A stretch of 64,000 nucleotides of DNA from Ammoniphilus oxalaticus (GTDB taxonomy: Bacteria > Bacillota > Bacilli > Aneurinibacillales > RAOX-1): assembly GCF_003609605.1 (NCBI RefSeq), contig NZ_MCHY01000013.1, forward strand, positions 101,453 to 165,452, in the 5' to 3' direction. Every line of letters begins with the position of its first letter. The first letter of the stretch is position 1. The notes below the pieces were generated by a model. That model did no database searches, was not told the origin of the DNA, and saw only the letters and a list, made by a program, of their open reading frames with translations. The position numbers and the translations under genes were made by a program. Below are positions 42,125 to 50,866 of the stretch, piece after piece.

Positions 42125-43507
42125 TCATAGGCCAAGCAATTTTTCTTTATACTGAACACAACAATCTACCCATCGTTCAGCCAAATTTGGATTTGAGGCA
42201 AAGTGAATTTGGGTAAACCCAGCAACGAGATTAGCTTGCAAAATCCCCTCTTCCTTCTTACCTCGCATTCCTTTTGTTACATAACAAGGATTTAATTCAA
42301 AGGTTGGTTCGAAAGTAAAATAGTGAAATTCATGTCCTTTCGCTTGATCATTGAGACCGAGCAAAAAGTTTCCCTCCACGCCGAAAATTTCACGGTAGCC
42401 AAGCGCTGTTAGTCTTGGTTGCATCTTCACCTTCCCAGGCGCAATCCCGACGAGTGGATATACTTCACCACTAACCGTTTCAATTGATTGTGTTAAAAAA
42501 GCAAATCCACCACCCTCAGCCAAAACTGGCATCCCGCTCGCAATCGCCTCACGCACAGACTCACGCGCATCGCTTTGCTCAGAGAGAGCAGCTAAACATT
42601 CCTCTGACAATCCACCGCCAATATATAAACTATGAGCCTCCTCAGGAACCACTTCTCCTTTTAGCGGGGAAAAATAAACAATGTCAGCTCCGAAATGCTC
42701 CAATAACTCCAAGTTTTCAGGATAATAGGAATGAAAGGCAGCATCTCTTGCCACCGCGATCCGCGCCCTCTTTTTCAGCTTAGTCGCTGGAAATAACACG
42801 TTCGCTCCTTCAACTGGATCCGCGCTCATCACCTCATAGAGCCGCTGTAAATCAAATGATCCTTTAATCGTTCGCGAAAGCCTATCAAAAAACTCCCTCA
42901 AATCTCCGCGTTCAATGGCAGGAATAAGTCCAAGATGACGCTCAGGCATATGCAATGTGTCATCTCTTAGCAAATAACCAATAATCGGAATTCCACATTC
43001 CTTTTCAACCGCTTGACGTATCAGCTCGTAATGACCTTTACTGCCGACCTGATTTGCCACAACTCCACAGATATGAATGTCTGGCGAGAGCGTCTGGAAC
43101 CCTTTTATGACTGCCGCCGCGCTTCTAGCCATTCCGCCGCAATCAACAACTAGCAAGATTGGGGTATGGGTTATCATCGCAATTTCCGCGGCGCTTCCTG
43201 TATTAGAAAGCGGATCTTTTCCGTCAAATAGGCCCATGACCCCTTCAATAATAGCAATTTCCGCGCCTTCAACCCCCTTAGAAAAAACCTCTTGAACACC
43301 AGCTGCTCCAAACATCCAACTATCCAAATTACGAGCCAAGCGCCCAGTTACCGCCGTTTGATAGGTAGGATCAATATAATCCGGACCGCATTTAAATCCC
43401 TGAACCGTGTATCCAAGAGCTTTATAAGCGGCCATTAATCCAATCGTTACCGTTGTCTTTCCAACGCCGCTTCCTGTGCCAGCAACAATTATTCTACGCG
43501 CTGACAT
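42125..43507 (-). CDS. cobB: Cobyrinate a,c-diamide synthase with altered glutaminase site
   Basis: CobB/CbiA type, 460 residues from the ATG at 43507 (seven bases after GGAGG). It amidates the a and c side chains of cobyrinate. The synthetase part has VAGTGSGVGKTTVTIGL and GFKCGPDYIDPTYQ. In the C-terminal glutaminase domain the motif usually written AECGG reads VLAEGGGFAFL: the nucleophilic Cys is Gly (residue 332, codon GGT at 42512-42514, one base from TGT). The His in KGHEFHYFTF is kept. Free ammonia may be the nitrogen donor. Last gene of the cobalamin operon. Confidence 0.92.
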   Translation of the reverse strand: MSARRIIVAGTGSGVGKTTVTIGLMAAYKALGYTVQGFKCGPDYIDPTYQTAVTGRLARNLDSWMFGAAGVQEVFSKGVEGAEIAIIEGVMGLFDGKDPLSNTGSAAEIAMITHTPILLVVDCGGMARSAAAVIKGFQTLSPDIHICGVVANQVGSKGHYELIRQAVEKECGIPIIGYLLRDDTLHMPERHLGLIPAIERGDLREFFDRLSRTIKGSFDLQRLYEVMSADPVEGANVLFPATKLKKRARIAVARDAAFHSYYPENLELLEHFGADIVYFSPLKGEVVPEEAHSLYIGGGLSEECLAALSEQSDARESVREAIASGMPVLAEGGGFAFLTQSIETVSGEVYPLVGIAPGKVKMQPRLTALGYREIFGVEGNFLLGLNDQAKGHEFHYFTFEPTFELNPCYVTKGMRGKKEEGILQANLVAGFTQIHFASNPNLAERWVDCCVQYKEKLLGL

Positions 43508-44316
43508 AGCCATTCCTCCGCTTCCTTCGCATCGTAAGCTGGGAAATGATCAGGGTGAAGCAAAGCCCCCAACTTTTGCAGTCCCAGCAACAACCTTGGG
43601 GAAGGCCGACAATAAAGCGACTCTTCCATCACAAATACTCGTTTTTCTTTTATCGCGTCTAATTCCCGCCAGTCTGGGCGCTTTTCAAGAGTTTCTGGCT
43701 TCATCAATTGTTCCTTCACCCCAACCCAGACCATCATAATATATTCTGGTTTCCGCTTCCTTACATCTTCCCAATCTGTTTTCACACTTGCCCGCTCATC
43801 TTCAGCGAACACATTACACCCTCCAGCTAATGCGCTTATTTCCGTTAGCCAATTCTTCCCCCCAGGTGTAAAGACAGGTTTTGGCCACCACTCCCAGTAC
43901 AACGAAGGTCGAGCAGTCAAGCCGCGTGAACGCGTTGAAAACGCCTCTAAAAATTGAGTATATTTACGATGGGCCGCCTCTGCTAATGCTTGCTGGTTGG
44001 TCGCCTCCCCAACCTTCAACAAGTTATTTCCTATATCTTCAAGACTGTTTGGATTCAGTGTAATAAAAGGCAACCCCCGCTCCTCTAAACGGGTGATATT
44101 CTTTTCCATCCCAGGCACAGTTAAAGAAGCCACAACTAAATCGGGCTGAAGGGCCGCAACCGCATCCATGTCAATGTCTAAATCAGAGCCCAATCGCGGC
44201 AGATCTTTGATTTCATTCGGCCAATCAGAATAGTTGTCCACGCCAATAATGTTTGCCGCTAATCCCATAAACCCAAGCAATTCCGTGTTACTCGGGCAAA
44301 TTGAAACAATCCTCAT
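43489..44316 (-). CDS. Cobalamin-binding protein of BtuF fold without signal peptide
   Basis: 275 residues, periplasmic-binding-protein fold (MRIVSICPSNTELLGFMGLA, PDLVVASLTVPGMEKNITRL). It begins directly with the domain: there is no signal peptide or lipobox, so it should stay in the cytoplasm. Such proteins recur in Bacillus cobalamin operons; a role in holding or passing corrinoid inside the cell is inferred. Overlaps cobB. Confidence 0.8.
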   Translation of the reverse strand: MRIVSICPSNTELLGFMGLAANIIGVDNYSDWPNEIKDLPRLGSDLDIDMDAVAALQPDLVVASLTVPGMEKNITRLEERGLPFITLNPNSLEDIGNNLLKVGEATNQQALAEAAHRKYTQFLEAFSTRSRGLTARPSLYWEWWPKPVFTPGGKNWLTEISALAGGCNVFAEDERASVKTDWEDVRKRKPEYIMMVWVGVKEQLMKPETLEKRPDWRELDAIKEKRVFVMEESLYCRPSPRLLLGLQKLGALLHPDHFPAYDAKEAEEWLCQRVE

Positions 44317-44343
44317 GAATCAAACCGCCTTTTTATATCATTT

Positions 44344-44892
44344 TTAAAGCTCAATCCCCATCACCGCGGGAATCCCGTCGTCATAATAGTGCTTTTGAGC
44401 TTTTACTTCTGAAACGAGATCGGCCGCTTCAATGATTTGTGGATGAGCATCGCGTCCTGTTATGATAAGATGCATACCTTGCGGCCGCTTTTTTATCAGT
44501 TCAATCACTTCAGACAAAGGTAATACATCGTCAATCGGGAATTGATTAATCGCAAGCGCATTATTAATCTCATCTAAAATAACGAGATCATGTTCTCCCG
44601 CCATGATCTTCTCTTTTGTAAATGCCCACGCTTCTTTCAAAGCCTGACGATGTTCTTCAGGCGTCTTTGTCCACGTAAAGCCAATCCCCCTTTGGACCAT
44701 TTCAACGCCTAACTTGTCGAACACGATCTTCTCTCCATATGTACGTTCTGGCGATTTAATGAATTGGATGATTAATACCCGCATCCCCCGACCATACGCG
44801 CGGAGCGCCAGACCTAACGCAGCTGTTGTTTTTCCTTTGCCATCACCCGTATAGACAAGAGTCAATCCCCGTTCCTTGTTCGGCTTATCCAT
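44344..44892 (-). CDS. cobO: Corrinoid adenosyltransferase (CobO/BtuR type)
   Basis: 182 residues, transfers the adenosyl group from ATP to Co(I) corrinoid. The unusual P-loop [20 protein letters not shown] and [15 protein letters not shown], then [20 protein letters not shown] are hallmarks. Start overlaps the end of cobQ. Confidence 0.93.
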   Translation of the reverse strand: MDKPNKERGLTLVYTGDGKGKTTAALGLALRAYGRGMRVLIIQFIKSPERTYGEKIVFDKLGVEMVQRGIGFTWTKTPEEHRQALKEAWAFTKEKIMAGEHDLVILDEINNALAINQFPIDDVLPLSEVIELIKKRPQGMHLIITGRDAHPQIIEAADLVSEVKAQKHYYDDGIPAVMGIEL

Positions 44893-45718
44893 CTCTCTTT
44901 CCCCCTTTTAATATTGAATAGATCATTTTCATGTCGACATGGTTGGCGAAATGCTCAGCCAGACGATTAAAAGATGCTTCTCGCGATACCTCATGGCGCA
45001 ACTGATGCAAATCAGGCAGATAAGGAACGACGCCAAGCACTGGCTTGCCAATCCGCTCTTCCAGCCAGTCAATGCCCGGTTGAAGCAAGCTAACATCTCC
45101 GCGAAACTTATTAATCACAATCCCCTTGATTCGGTCACGTTCGCGCGGTTCCACCAATTCCAACGTACCCACAATCGAGGCAAACACGCCGCCGCGATCA
45201 ATATCCGCGACTAAAATAACAGGGGCGTCCGCCCAATGGGCAAGTCGCATATTCACAATATCTCTGTCCTTTAGATTAATTTCCGTCGGACTTCCCGCGC
45301 CTTCAATAACAACAACATCATACGCGGTTCGCAGCCGCCCCAAGGCATCCTTTACAATCGTTTCCGCTTTAGGAAGATACTCTTCTCTATATGCTCGCGC
45401 GCTTAATTCCTTAAATGGTTTCCCATGAACAATCACCTGGGAGCTCATATCCATCGACGGTTTTAAAAGGATCGGATTCATATCGGTTGTTGCCGAAATT
45501 CCACATGCCTCCGCCTGCATCCCTTGAGCAGGTCCGATCTCCTTGTGGTCCCGCGTCAAATAAGAATTGGACGACATATTTTGCGACTTAAATGGAGCAA
45601 CCCTCAATCCATCCCGCGTTAATACGCGACAAAGGGCTGCGACCAACAAACTTTTTCCAACATCCGACGCAGTCCCCTGAAACATAATTGTTGCCGCTTC
45701 ACTCGGTTCACTCTTCAT
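44885..45718 (-). CDS. cobQ: Cobyric acid synthase lacking its glutaminase domain
   Basis: CobQ/CbiP amidates four side chains of adenosylcobyrinate a,c-diamide. The synthetase domain is complete: [60 protein letters not shown] and [20 protein letters not shown]. After PYLPDLHQ (about residue 236) the sequence jumps to [20 protein letters not shown], which matches the extreme C-terminus of full-length CobQ. About 220 residues holding the whole glutaminase domain are missing in frame (277 residues against about 500). Codon use is normal and overlaps with both neighbours are kept, so the gene looks maintained. Confidence 0.88.
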   Translation of the reverse strand: MKSEPSEAATIMFQGTASDVGKSLLVAALCRVLTRDGLRVAPFKSQNMSSNSYLTRDHKEIGPAQGMQAEACGISATTDMNPILLKPSMDMSSQVIVHGKPFKELSARAYREEYLPKAETIVKDALGRLRTAYDVVVIEGAGSPTEINLKDRDIVNMRLAHWADAPVILVADIDRGGVFASIVGTLELVEPRERDRIKGIVINKFRGDVSLLQPGIDWLEERIGKPVLGVVPYLPDLHQLRHEVSREASFNRLAEHFANHVDMKMIYSILKGGKRDG

Positions 45719-46542
45719 CGTTGGACAACCTCCTTCCTGCTCTGGGGATGACCTGAATCCTGACCAATCCCATTTCCTTGTAAAATAATTTGCGGCACAT
45801 GATAAACAGGATGATCGATTACAACAGGGATTGTGCCATACACCTGTTCAATTAACGGCGCTCGAATAACTTGCTCAGGCGTGGCGATCTTAATCACTTG
45901 ACCCTTATGCAGCAAGAGCAACCGATCACAATACATAGCCGCAAGATTAAGATCATGCAACACTGCGATCACCGTCATTTGTTCTTGTTGTTGCCACTCA
46001 CGAATCCGATCCATCAAGTGAATCTGATGACCAATGTCCAGATAGGTCGTCGGTTCGTCAAGCATGAGCAACTTCGGCTGTTGCGCCATTGTTTTTCCAA
46101 GGGCAACACGCTGGCGTTCTCCGCCGCTTAATTGCTCAAGATGGCGATCGCTCAACTCGGTTAACCCCATTTTTTGTAGGATCGAATCAATGAGCGATTC
46201 ACAGTCCTCTCTTTCCTGACCGAGCCAGTTTTGAAAAGGGTATCTGCCCATTTGAACGACTTCTCGAACCGTAAAACCAACAGGCGACAACGCTTCTTGC
46301 TGGAGCACTGAAAGCAACTTAGCTAATTGCTTGCGAGTATAATGCTCCACTGGTTTTCCATTTAGCGTAATCCTCCCTGTCGTCTGCGCCTGAACACCGG
46401 AAAGTAGCTTGAGCAAGGTCGATTTCCCACTTCCATTAGGACCGATGATCCCAAGACACTCGCCCTGCCGCGCGGAAAAGCTAATTTGATCAAGGACCTG
46501 TTGGTCGCCATAAGCCATACTTACATTTTCTGCTTGAATCAT
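45715..46542 (-). CDS. btuD: Cobalamin ABC transporter ATP-binding protein
   Basis: 275 residues, FecE/BtuD type. Walker [17 protein letters not shown], signature [17 protein letters not shown] and Walker [13 protein letters not shown] are intact. Stop and start overlaps with btuC and cobQ show tight coupling. Operon position behind the cobalamin riboswitch supports the substrate. Confidence 0.9.
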   Translation of the reverse strand: MIQAENVSMAYGDQQVLDQISFSARQGECLGIIGPNGSGKSTLLKLLSGVQAQTTGRITLNGKPVEHYTRKQLAKLLSVLQQEALSPVGFTVREVVQMGRYPFQNWLGQEREDCESLIDSILQKMGLTELSDRHLEQLSGGERQRVALGKTMAQQPKLLMLDEPTTYLDIGHQIHLMDRIREWQQQEQMTVIAVLHDLNLAAMYCDRLLLLHKGQVIKIATPEQVIRAPLIEQVYGTIPVVIDHPVYHVPQIILQGNGIGQDSGHPQSRKEVVQR

Positions 46543-47588
46543 GATCCACTCCCCCCCTTCGTCACCTGTTTATTTCTCCGAAGTAAGTACGCAAAAAAGG
46601 GCGCGCCTAGAAATGAGGTCACGACGCCAAGTGGAATTTCAGTCGGACTCAACACATTACGAGCCAGTGTGTCGGCCCATAACACATAAATGGCCCCAAA
46701 AATCCCAGACAACGGAATAAGCATGCGGTAATCAGGTCCAACCATCAGTCTAACTAAATGCGGCGCGACAAGCCCGACAAAGCCAATCGTACCGACAATC
46801 GACACAGCCGCTGCTGTAATCAATGTGGACACAATCAACACGACGAACCGAGTCCGCTCAATATTCACACCCAAGTGGGCAGCTTGCCTTTCACCAAGGG
46901 CAAATAAATTTAGCGCCCTGCTATAATAAACTAACACGACAAAGCCCACTCCTAAATATGGCGAAAGAACGAAAATAAAAGACCAGCCACGAAACGCCAA
47001 ACTCCCCATCAGCCAGAAGATAATCTCATTGACGACTTGATCTGACATCGATACCATCAAAGAAACAAGCGAGCCAAGGAAAGCGGATACGACCACGCCA
47101 GATAAAATAATCGTCTCCAGCCGAAAAGTTCCATGAACGTTGGCTAATCGAAGCACGATCAAGAGGCTAATTAACCCTGTTATGAAAGCAACGATCGGAA
47201 TCGTCCAAGTCCCGAACAAAGTCGTATGTAAACCAAATAAAATAATAAAAGCAGCTCCGACCGCCGCCCCTGATGAGACGCCTAATGTATAAGGATCGGC
47301 CAAAGGATTTCTAAGCACCCCTTGAAAACCAGCGCCCGCCAGTGATAGACAGGCGCCAACAAGAAGCGCAAGAATCACCCGCGGCAGACGAACTTTTAAA
47401 ATAATTTGTTCGGTTGAGTCTGCCCAATCAGCGACTACGAAGCGTTTGATATAGGGGAGCTGACGCAACAGCACCCCCCACACTTCCGAAAGCGGAAGGT
47501 TAGCCGCGCCAAGCGAAACACTGACAACGATTGAAATAAGGAGGAGCGCTATACCCACTCCTCCCCAAAGCGCTAATCGTCGTTTCAT
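46539..47588 (-). CDS. btuC: Cobalamin ABC transporter permease
   Basis: 349-residue FecCD/BtuC family permease with about ten helices; LRLPRVILALLVGACLSLAG, GVLRNPLADPYTLGVSSGAA and GFVGLVAPHLVRLMVGPDYR are family signatures. Overlaps btuF by four bases. Confidence 0.92.
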   Translation of the reverse strand: MKRRLALWGGVGIALLLISIVVSVSLGAANLPLSEVWGVLLRQLPYIKRFVVADWADSTEQIILKVRLPRVILALLVGACLSLAGAGFQGVLRNPLADPYTLGVSSGAAVGAAFIILFGLHTTLFGTWTIPIVAFITGLISLLIVLRLANVHGTFRLETIILSGVVVSAFLGSLVSLMVSMSDQVVNEIIFWLMGSLAFRGWSFIFVLSPYLGVGFVVLVYYSRALNLFALGERQAAHLGVNIERTRFVVLIVSTLITAAAVSIVGTIGFVGLVAPHLVRLMVGPDYRMLIPLSGIFGAIYVLWADTLARNVLSPTEIPLGVVTSFLGAPFFAYLLRRNKQVTKGGSGS

Positions 47589-48580
47589 TGCTTATATAAT
47601 TCAGGGTAAATAGCTTCAGCTATTATTTTAAGCGCTTCTGTGATGCGCGGCCCCGGACGCGATACAACATCTCCATCCACAGCGATTAAACGATCTTCCT
47701 GTAAAGCGCTGATCTTCTCCCATCCGCCTCTTGAGCGGATTAACTCATCGATTGTAGCGCCTGACTGATCGTCAAAGCGACCGGACGTAAATAAAATGAC
47801 ATCCGGGTTATCCTGGATGATTTTCTCTTCATTAATCGCATTCCAACCTTCGAGATTCCTCGCAATATTCAAGCCGCCGGCGATCGTAATCAGTTCATCC
47901 ATAAACTCCCCTCTACCGACCGTCCAACCTGGAGAAAATTCAATGTATACTTTCTTTTTATCAGCATCCTGAAGTTCCTCGGCTTTGTCCGTCACGAACT
48001 GAATATCTTGACTCATTTGCGCGACAAGCTCTTCCGCTTTTTCTTGCGTATCTGTAATCACCCCGAAGCGAATGATGTTGTCCAACACATCACTGACCTT
48101 TTTGGGTTCTGTTTTATAAAGCGGGATGTCAAGATCACGTAGCCCTTTGGCCACATCATCCTTCATCGAAATACCACCGATCACAAGATCCGGATTTGCC
48201 GAAATAATCGCCTCCTCATTTGGCTTGGATACTCCGCCAACCTTTGGTTTTTCCAACGCTTCCTCTGGATAATTATCAAAGTCTGATACACCAACGAGTT
48301 TATCGCCGAGACCCAAGGCAAACATCACTTCCGTTTCAGATGGCGAAGTAGACACGATTCGTTCTGGCGCCTTCTCAAAAGTATGCTCTGTTCCCGTTGC
48401 ATCTTTTACCGTAATCGGATATACAGTTGCCTGCCCAGCTTTTTCTACTCCAGATCCATTTTCCTCCTGTTGTGATTCATTTTGAGACACGTTGTCACGA
48501 GGCGCTTGCTCTCCTTGTCCGCAAGCGCTGACAGTCAGCGTTATTGCCGTAATTAACAAACTTGCTAAAAACTTTTTCAT
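47585..48580 (-). CDS. btuF: Cobalamin-binding lipoprotein
   Basis: 331 residues. The signal peptide MKKFLASLLITAITLTVSAC has a lipobox cysteine at 20. The mature PBP-like part begins after an acidic linker; APERIVSTSPSETEVMFALG and NPDLVIGGISMKDDVAKGLR are typical of BtuF/FepB proteins. First gene of the operon under the cobalamin riboswitch. Confidence 0.92.
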   Translation of the reverse strand: MKKFLASLLITAITLTVSACGQGEQAPRDNVSQNESQQEENGSGVEKAGQATVYPITVKDATGTEHTFEKAPERIVSTSPSETEVMFALGLGDKLVGVSDFDNYPEEALEKPKVGGVSKPNEEAIISANPDLVIGGISMKDDVAKGLRDLDIPLYKTEPKKVSDVLDNIIRFGVITDTQEKAEELVAQMSQDIQFVTDKAEELQDADKKKVYIEFSPGWTVGRGEFMDELITIAGGLNIARNLEGWNAINEEKIIQDNPDVILFTSGRFDDQSGATIDELIRSRGGWEKISALQEDRLIAVDGDVVSRPGPRITEALKIIAEAIYPELYKQ

Positions 48581-48623
48581 TTACCTTCTCTCTCCCTTTC
48601 ATATGTAATACATTCTTTCAACG

Positions 48624-48656
48624 AAAAAAGCCTTGCTTCCATCACGGGAACAAGGC
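48624..48656 (-). terminator. Expression platform terminator of the cobalamin riboswitch
   Basis: GCCTTG and CAAGGC form the hairpin, with TTTTTT following on the minus strand, about 45 bases before btuF. Confidence 0.85.
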
Positions 48657-48734
48657 ATGCAGCAAAATTTAGATTTATACACAACAAAAATAATAATCTA
48701 CATTTATACCGATCCTTTTCCGCGAAGGATTTCG

Positions 48735-48915
48735 TTGGCAAGCAACTTAGGCAGGTTTCCTGGCTTATGGGTAATCGACTTCCTCTCCTTCCCATTTCCA
48801 AAAGAAACAGTGGATTGCGAGGTATCCCCGATTTACAGTGGCGGGACCGCGTCGGACTCACACCGACTTCCCTTTTAACCTCGTCAAACGACAAGGCACC
48901 TATTTGCAAAAATAT
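48735..48915 (-). promoter_or_regulatory. Cobalamin riboswitch
   Basis: On the minus strand the conserved pieces appear in order: AAAAGGGAAGTCGGTG, AGTCCGACGCGGTCCCGCC, ACTGTAAATCGGGGA, and the B12-box-like GCCAGGAAACCTGCC. Together with the terminator it should shut off the operon when adenosylcobalamin is high. Confidence 0.95.
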
Positions 48916-49117
48916 TTAATTGGTCAAACCATACACTCACTCTAGCATTATAACATAGGTCATTCTCTCGTTTTCATGTCCTCGTTACTTTTTTTGTGAC
49001 CATTCAAACAATCACACATCCACCATTGTCCCCCCATTACTTTTGTCACAACACTGTCACCACCATGATCTATAACTAAGTGATACGATTCGACTATAAC
49101 TTCAGGAGGTGTTCATA

Positions 49118-49483
49118 ATGCTAAGGCCCCACATCACGGAGATACTCCGCGATCCCTACGCTCTAAATTTAATCGATACAGTCGCTCCACTCATTTCGCA
49201 ATTGAAAACAACCGCCGAAGATATAAGGATAACGGGAGGAAAGGAAATTGATCTTAAAGCGTATCTAGCGATACACTCCATGTTGATAGAAAAGAATTTA
49301 ATTCTTGACATGATTGAACGGAGTTACGTAATAATAGAGTTTCCATTTCATGAAGACTTGTCTGCTGCATGGGAATTGTTTATAAATAACGGAGACAAAG
49401 ACGCTTTGCTCGATACCCTAAAAAGAGGGGATGAAGCGATACGCGCATTTGATACGGAATTGATAAAAAGGCGACTTACTTAG
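49118..49483 (+). CDS. Hypothetical helical protein
   Basis: 121 residues from the ATG at 49118, eight bases after AGGAGG. MLRPHITEILRDPYALNLID and VIIEFPFHEDLSAAWELFIN are recognisable segments but I do not know the family. No membrane helices. Own terminator follows. Divergent from the cobalamin operon. Confidence 0.7.
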   Translation: MLRPHITEILRDPYALNLIDTVAPLISQLKTTAEDIRITGGKEIDLKAYLAIHSMLIEKNLILDMIERSYVIIEFPFHEDLSAAWELFINNGDKDALLDTLKRGDEAIRAFDTELIKRRLT

Positions 49484-49492
49484 TCTAACTTA

Positions 49493-49520
49493 AACAAGGG
49501 CGAATCAGCCCTTGTTTTTT
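49493..49520 (+). terminator. Terminator after the 121-residue gene
   Basis: AACAAGGGC pairs with GCCCTTGTT, followed by TTTTTT. Confidence 0.9.
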
Positions 49521-49552
49521 GTTTTGCCCTATTATTTTTAACCGACTTCTGT

Positions 49553-49583
49553 TACAATAAGGATGATAATGATTTTCATTGTC
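49553..49583 (+). promoter_or_regulatory. Fur box over a plus-strand promoter
   Basis: GATAATGATTTTCATTGTC at 49565-49583 matches the 19-bp Fur consensus at 17 positions. A TACAAT -10 box lies at 49553-49558, so the box would cover the transcription start, a classic repressor position. The -35 region is weak. No long plus-strand gene follows. Confidence 0.7.
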
Positions 49584-49665
49584 ACCTTTCAACTTCTTCT
49601 TGGCTGAAGCAGCCGTTGTTAACCTCCATTCGCAACGGCCTGCTTCTCCCAACCTTTTATCATTT
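49566..49665 (+). ncRNA. Candidate Fur-controlled small RNA
   Basis: Downstream of the Fur box a strong hairpin forms: GAAGCAGCCGTTG (49606-49618) with its complement at 49633-49646 (one bulge), followed by CCCAACCTTTTATCATTTT. The loop shows CCTCC, complementary to a Shine-Dalgarno site, and the 3' flank shows CTCCC. Such exposed C-rich motifs are typical of Firmicute trans-acting RNAs, including iron-sparing ones. No homology to FsrA sequence is claimed. The 3' end is approximate. Confidence 0.45.
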
Positions 49666-49756
49666 TAGTGACCAACGACATCTACATCGTCCGTCGCTAC
49701 ATAACCCCCATAAGACTTGTCCTTCAAGCTTGACGGCGCGGGCATACAATGGCGTC

Positions 49757-49855
49757 CTAATCCATCTCATCGCAATCCTTTACGCCGAAGATACATGAGC
49801 AATACGCGCATTCGTACAGGCGCATGTAGGTTTTTATTAACTCATTGATGCTCAT
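49757..49855 (-). CDS. Possible 32-residue cysteine-rich peptide
   Basis: MSINELIKTYMRLYECAYCS begins five bases after AGGAG; the rest holds a third and fourth cysteine (CSCIF, KDCDEMD) and ends in TAG at 49757. The frame goes on after the TAG with DAIVCPRRQ, so this could be a zinc-ribbon-like gene cut short. Weak evidence beyond the ribosome site. Confidence 0.35.
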   Translation of the reverse strand: MSINELIKTYMRLYECAYCSCIFGVKDCDEMD

Positions 49856-50032
49856 ACCGTCTCCTCTCATCCATTCACTACCACCTCTACACCCTATAAT
49901 GCAGTTAACCATATTACCATTTTACACTCGCTCTTAAAAATTGATTAAACTAACATAGGACATATGCCCCTTTCAATTGGTTCCGCGAATGCATTTACTG
50001 TGTAGTAACAATTTGAAAGGTGGTATATAAAA

Positions 50033-50416
50033 TTGGGGGAAAAAGCAAGGAAGTCCCAAACTTTTAGTCGAGTACAACACAGGATGCAAGGTTTAACCTT
50101 GATCGCAGACGGCCATAGACATCTATTTAGCAACGTTACTGATCTTTTAATACGAATTCCTAGAGGAACCCATCGGCATACCTTCCAAGGAATAACTAAT
50201 ACTACTGATAATCACAGACACGCTTATTCCGGAACAACTGGCCCAGCAATCAATGGGCAAGGTCCAAATCATTTCCATCGTTTCCGTATAATGACTCAGA
50301 TTTCCAATGGACATAGGCATATCATTACAGGTAGGACCACAATTCCTATGCTAATTAGAGGAATTCAAACGCACGGGCTAATTATTGAAAAGGTTAGAAA
50401 AGTTAAAGTTAAGTAG
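50033..50416 (+). CDS. YmaF family protein
   Basis: 127 residues from a TTG at 50033 behind AGGTGG. Repeated short His motifs, ADGHRHLF, GTHRHTFQG, DNHRHAYSG, NHFHRF and NGHRHIITG, spaced about 20 residues apart, are the hallmark of YmaF. The regular His-x-His pattern suggests a metal-binding beta repeat; no function is established. Confidence 0.8.
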   Translation: MGEKARKSQTFSRVQHRMQGLTLIADGHRHLFSNVTDLLIRIPRGTHRHTFQGITNTTDNHRHAYSGTTGPAINGQGPNHFHRFRIMTQISNGHRHIITGRTTIPMLIRGIQTHGLIIEKVRKVKVK

Positions 50417-50617
50417 ATCTCAACACAGGCGGCTCAGATAAGGAGCCTCCTGAACAAATTGAGTCACGATGTAATGCCTACTGCCCAAGTTTATGATGAG
50501 TCCTAAGATTTCCACCTTATAGGAAAGCACCCTCAAACCATTGATTATAGACATTCACAATAAATTATGTTACCTTTCTGTGACTTTTCTTGCAATTCAC
50601 CCTCATAAATATGGTCA

Positions 50618-50650
50618 AAAAATGGTCACGGGGAGATCCCGTGACCATTT
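50618..50650 (-). terminator. Strong minus-strand terminator left of the element
   Basis: A 13-bp perfect stem (50620-50632 with 50638-50650) followed on the minus strand by TTTTTTGACC. It would end a minus-strand gene whose 3' end is the attachment core at 50677, consistent with groEL in the uninterrupted chromosome. Confidence 0.8.
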
Positions 50651-50676
50651 AACCTTGATACTATAAGGTTTTAGGA

Positions 50677-50700
50677 CGGTTACTACATCATGCCGCCCAT
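50677..50700. repeat. Left attachment core
   Basis: Identical over 24 bases to 63873-63896; flanking bases differ on both sides. The minus strand reads ATGGGCGGCATGATGTAG, i.e. Met-Gly-Gly-Met-Met-stop, the usual end of GroEL. Confidence 0.9.
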
Positions 50701-50801
50701 TTAGCATCACATAAAACAACGTTAAACAGATGACACAAACCGCTATACATCAATGTTTTTGAATTTGATCAACTATTAAAAAAGACTGTTTTTGAACATA
50801 A

Positions 50802-50821
50802 ACATGAACAAAACATGAACA
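50802..50821. repeat. Integrase arm-site candidate, left
   Basis: ACATGAACAAAACATGAACA, two copies of ACATGAACA. A near copy lies at 63806-63825 just after the integrase gene. Paired repeats about 50-110 bases inside both cores are where arm-type integrase sites are expected. Confidence 0.55.
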
Positions 50822-50866
50822 AATAATAAAGCACTCCGGAAAGAATGCTTTATTTGATAACAGTTT

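Noticed and set aside
42051..42200. A plus-strand peptide beginning MNKAGIFFDISC after the orphan promoter
   Set aside because: The purine-rich stretch directly abuts the ATG with no spacing, and the frame runs antisense into cobB.
48577..48909. A 110-codon minus-strand open frame directly upstream of btuF
   Set aside because: It lies entirely within the cobalamin riboswitch and its terminator and has no ribosome site or family-like sequence.
49616..49798. Plus-strand 60-codon frame downstream of the Fur box
   Set aside because: It starts at a TTG inside the hairpin without a ribosome site; the hairpin RNA reading is more convincing.
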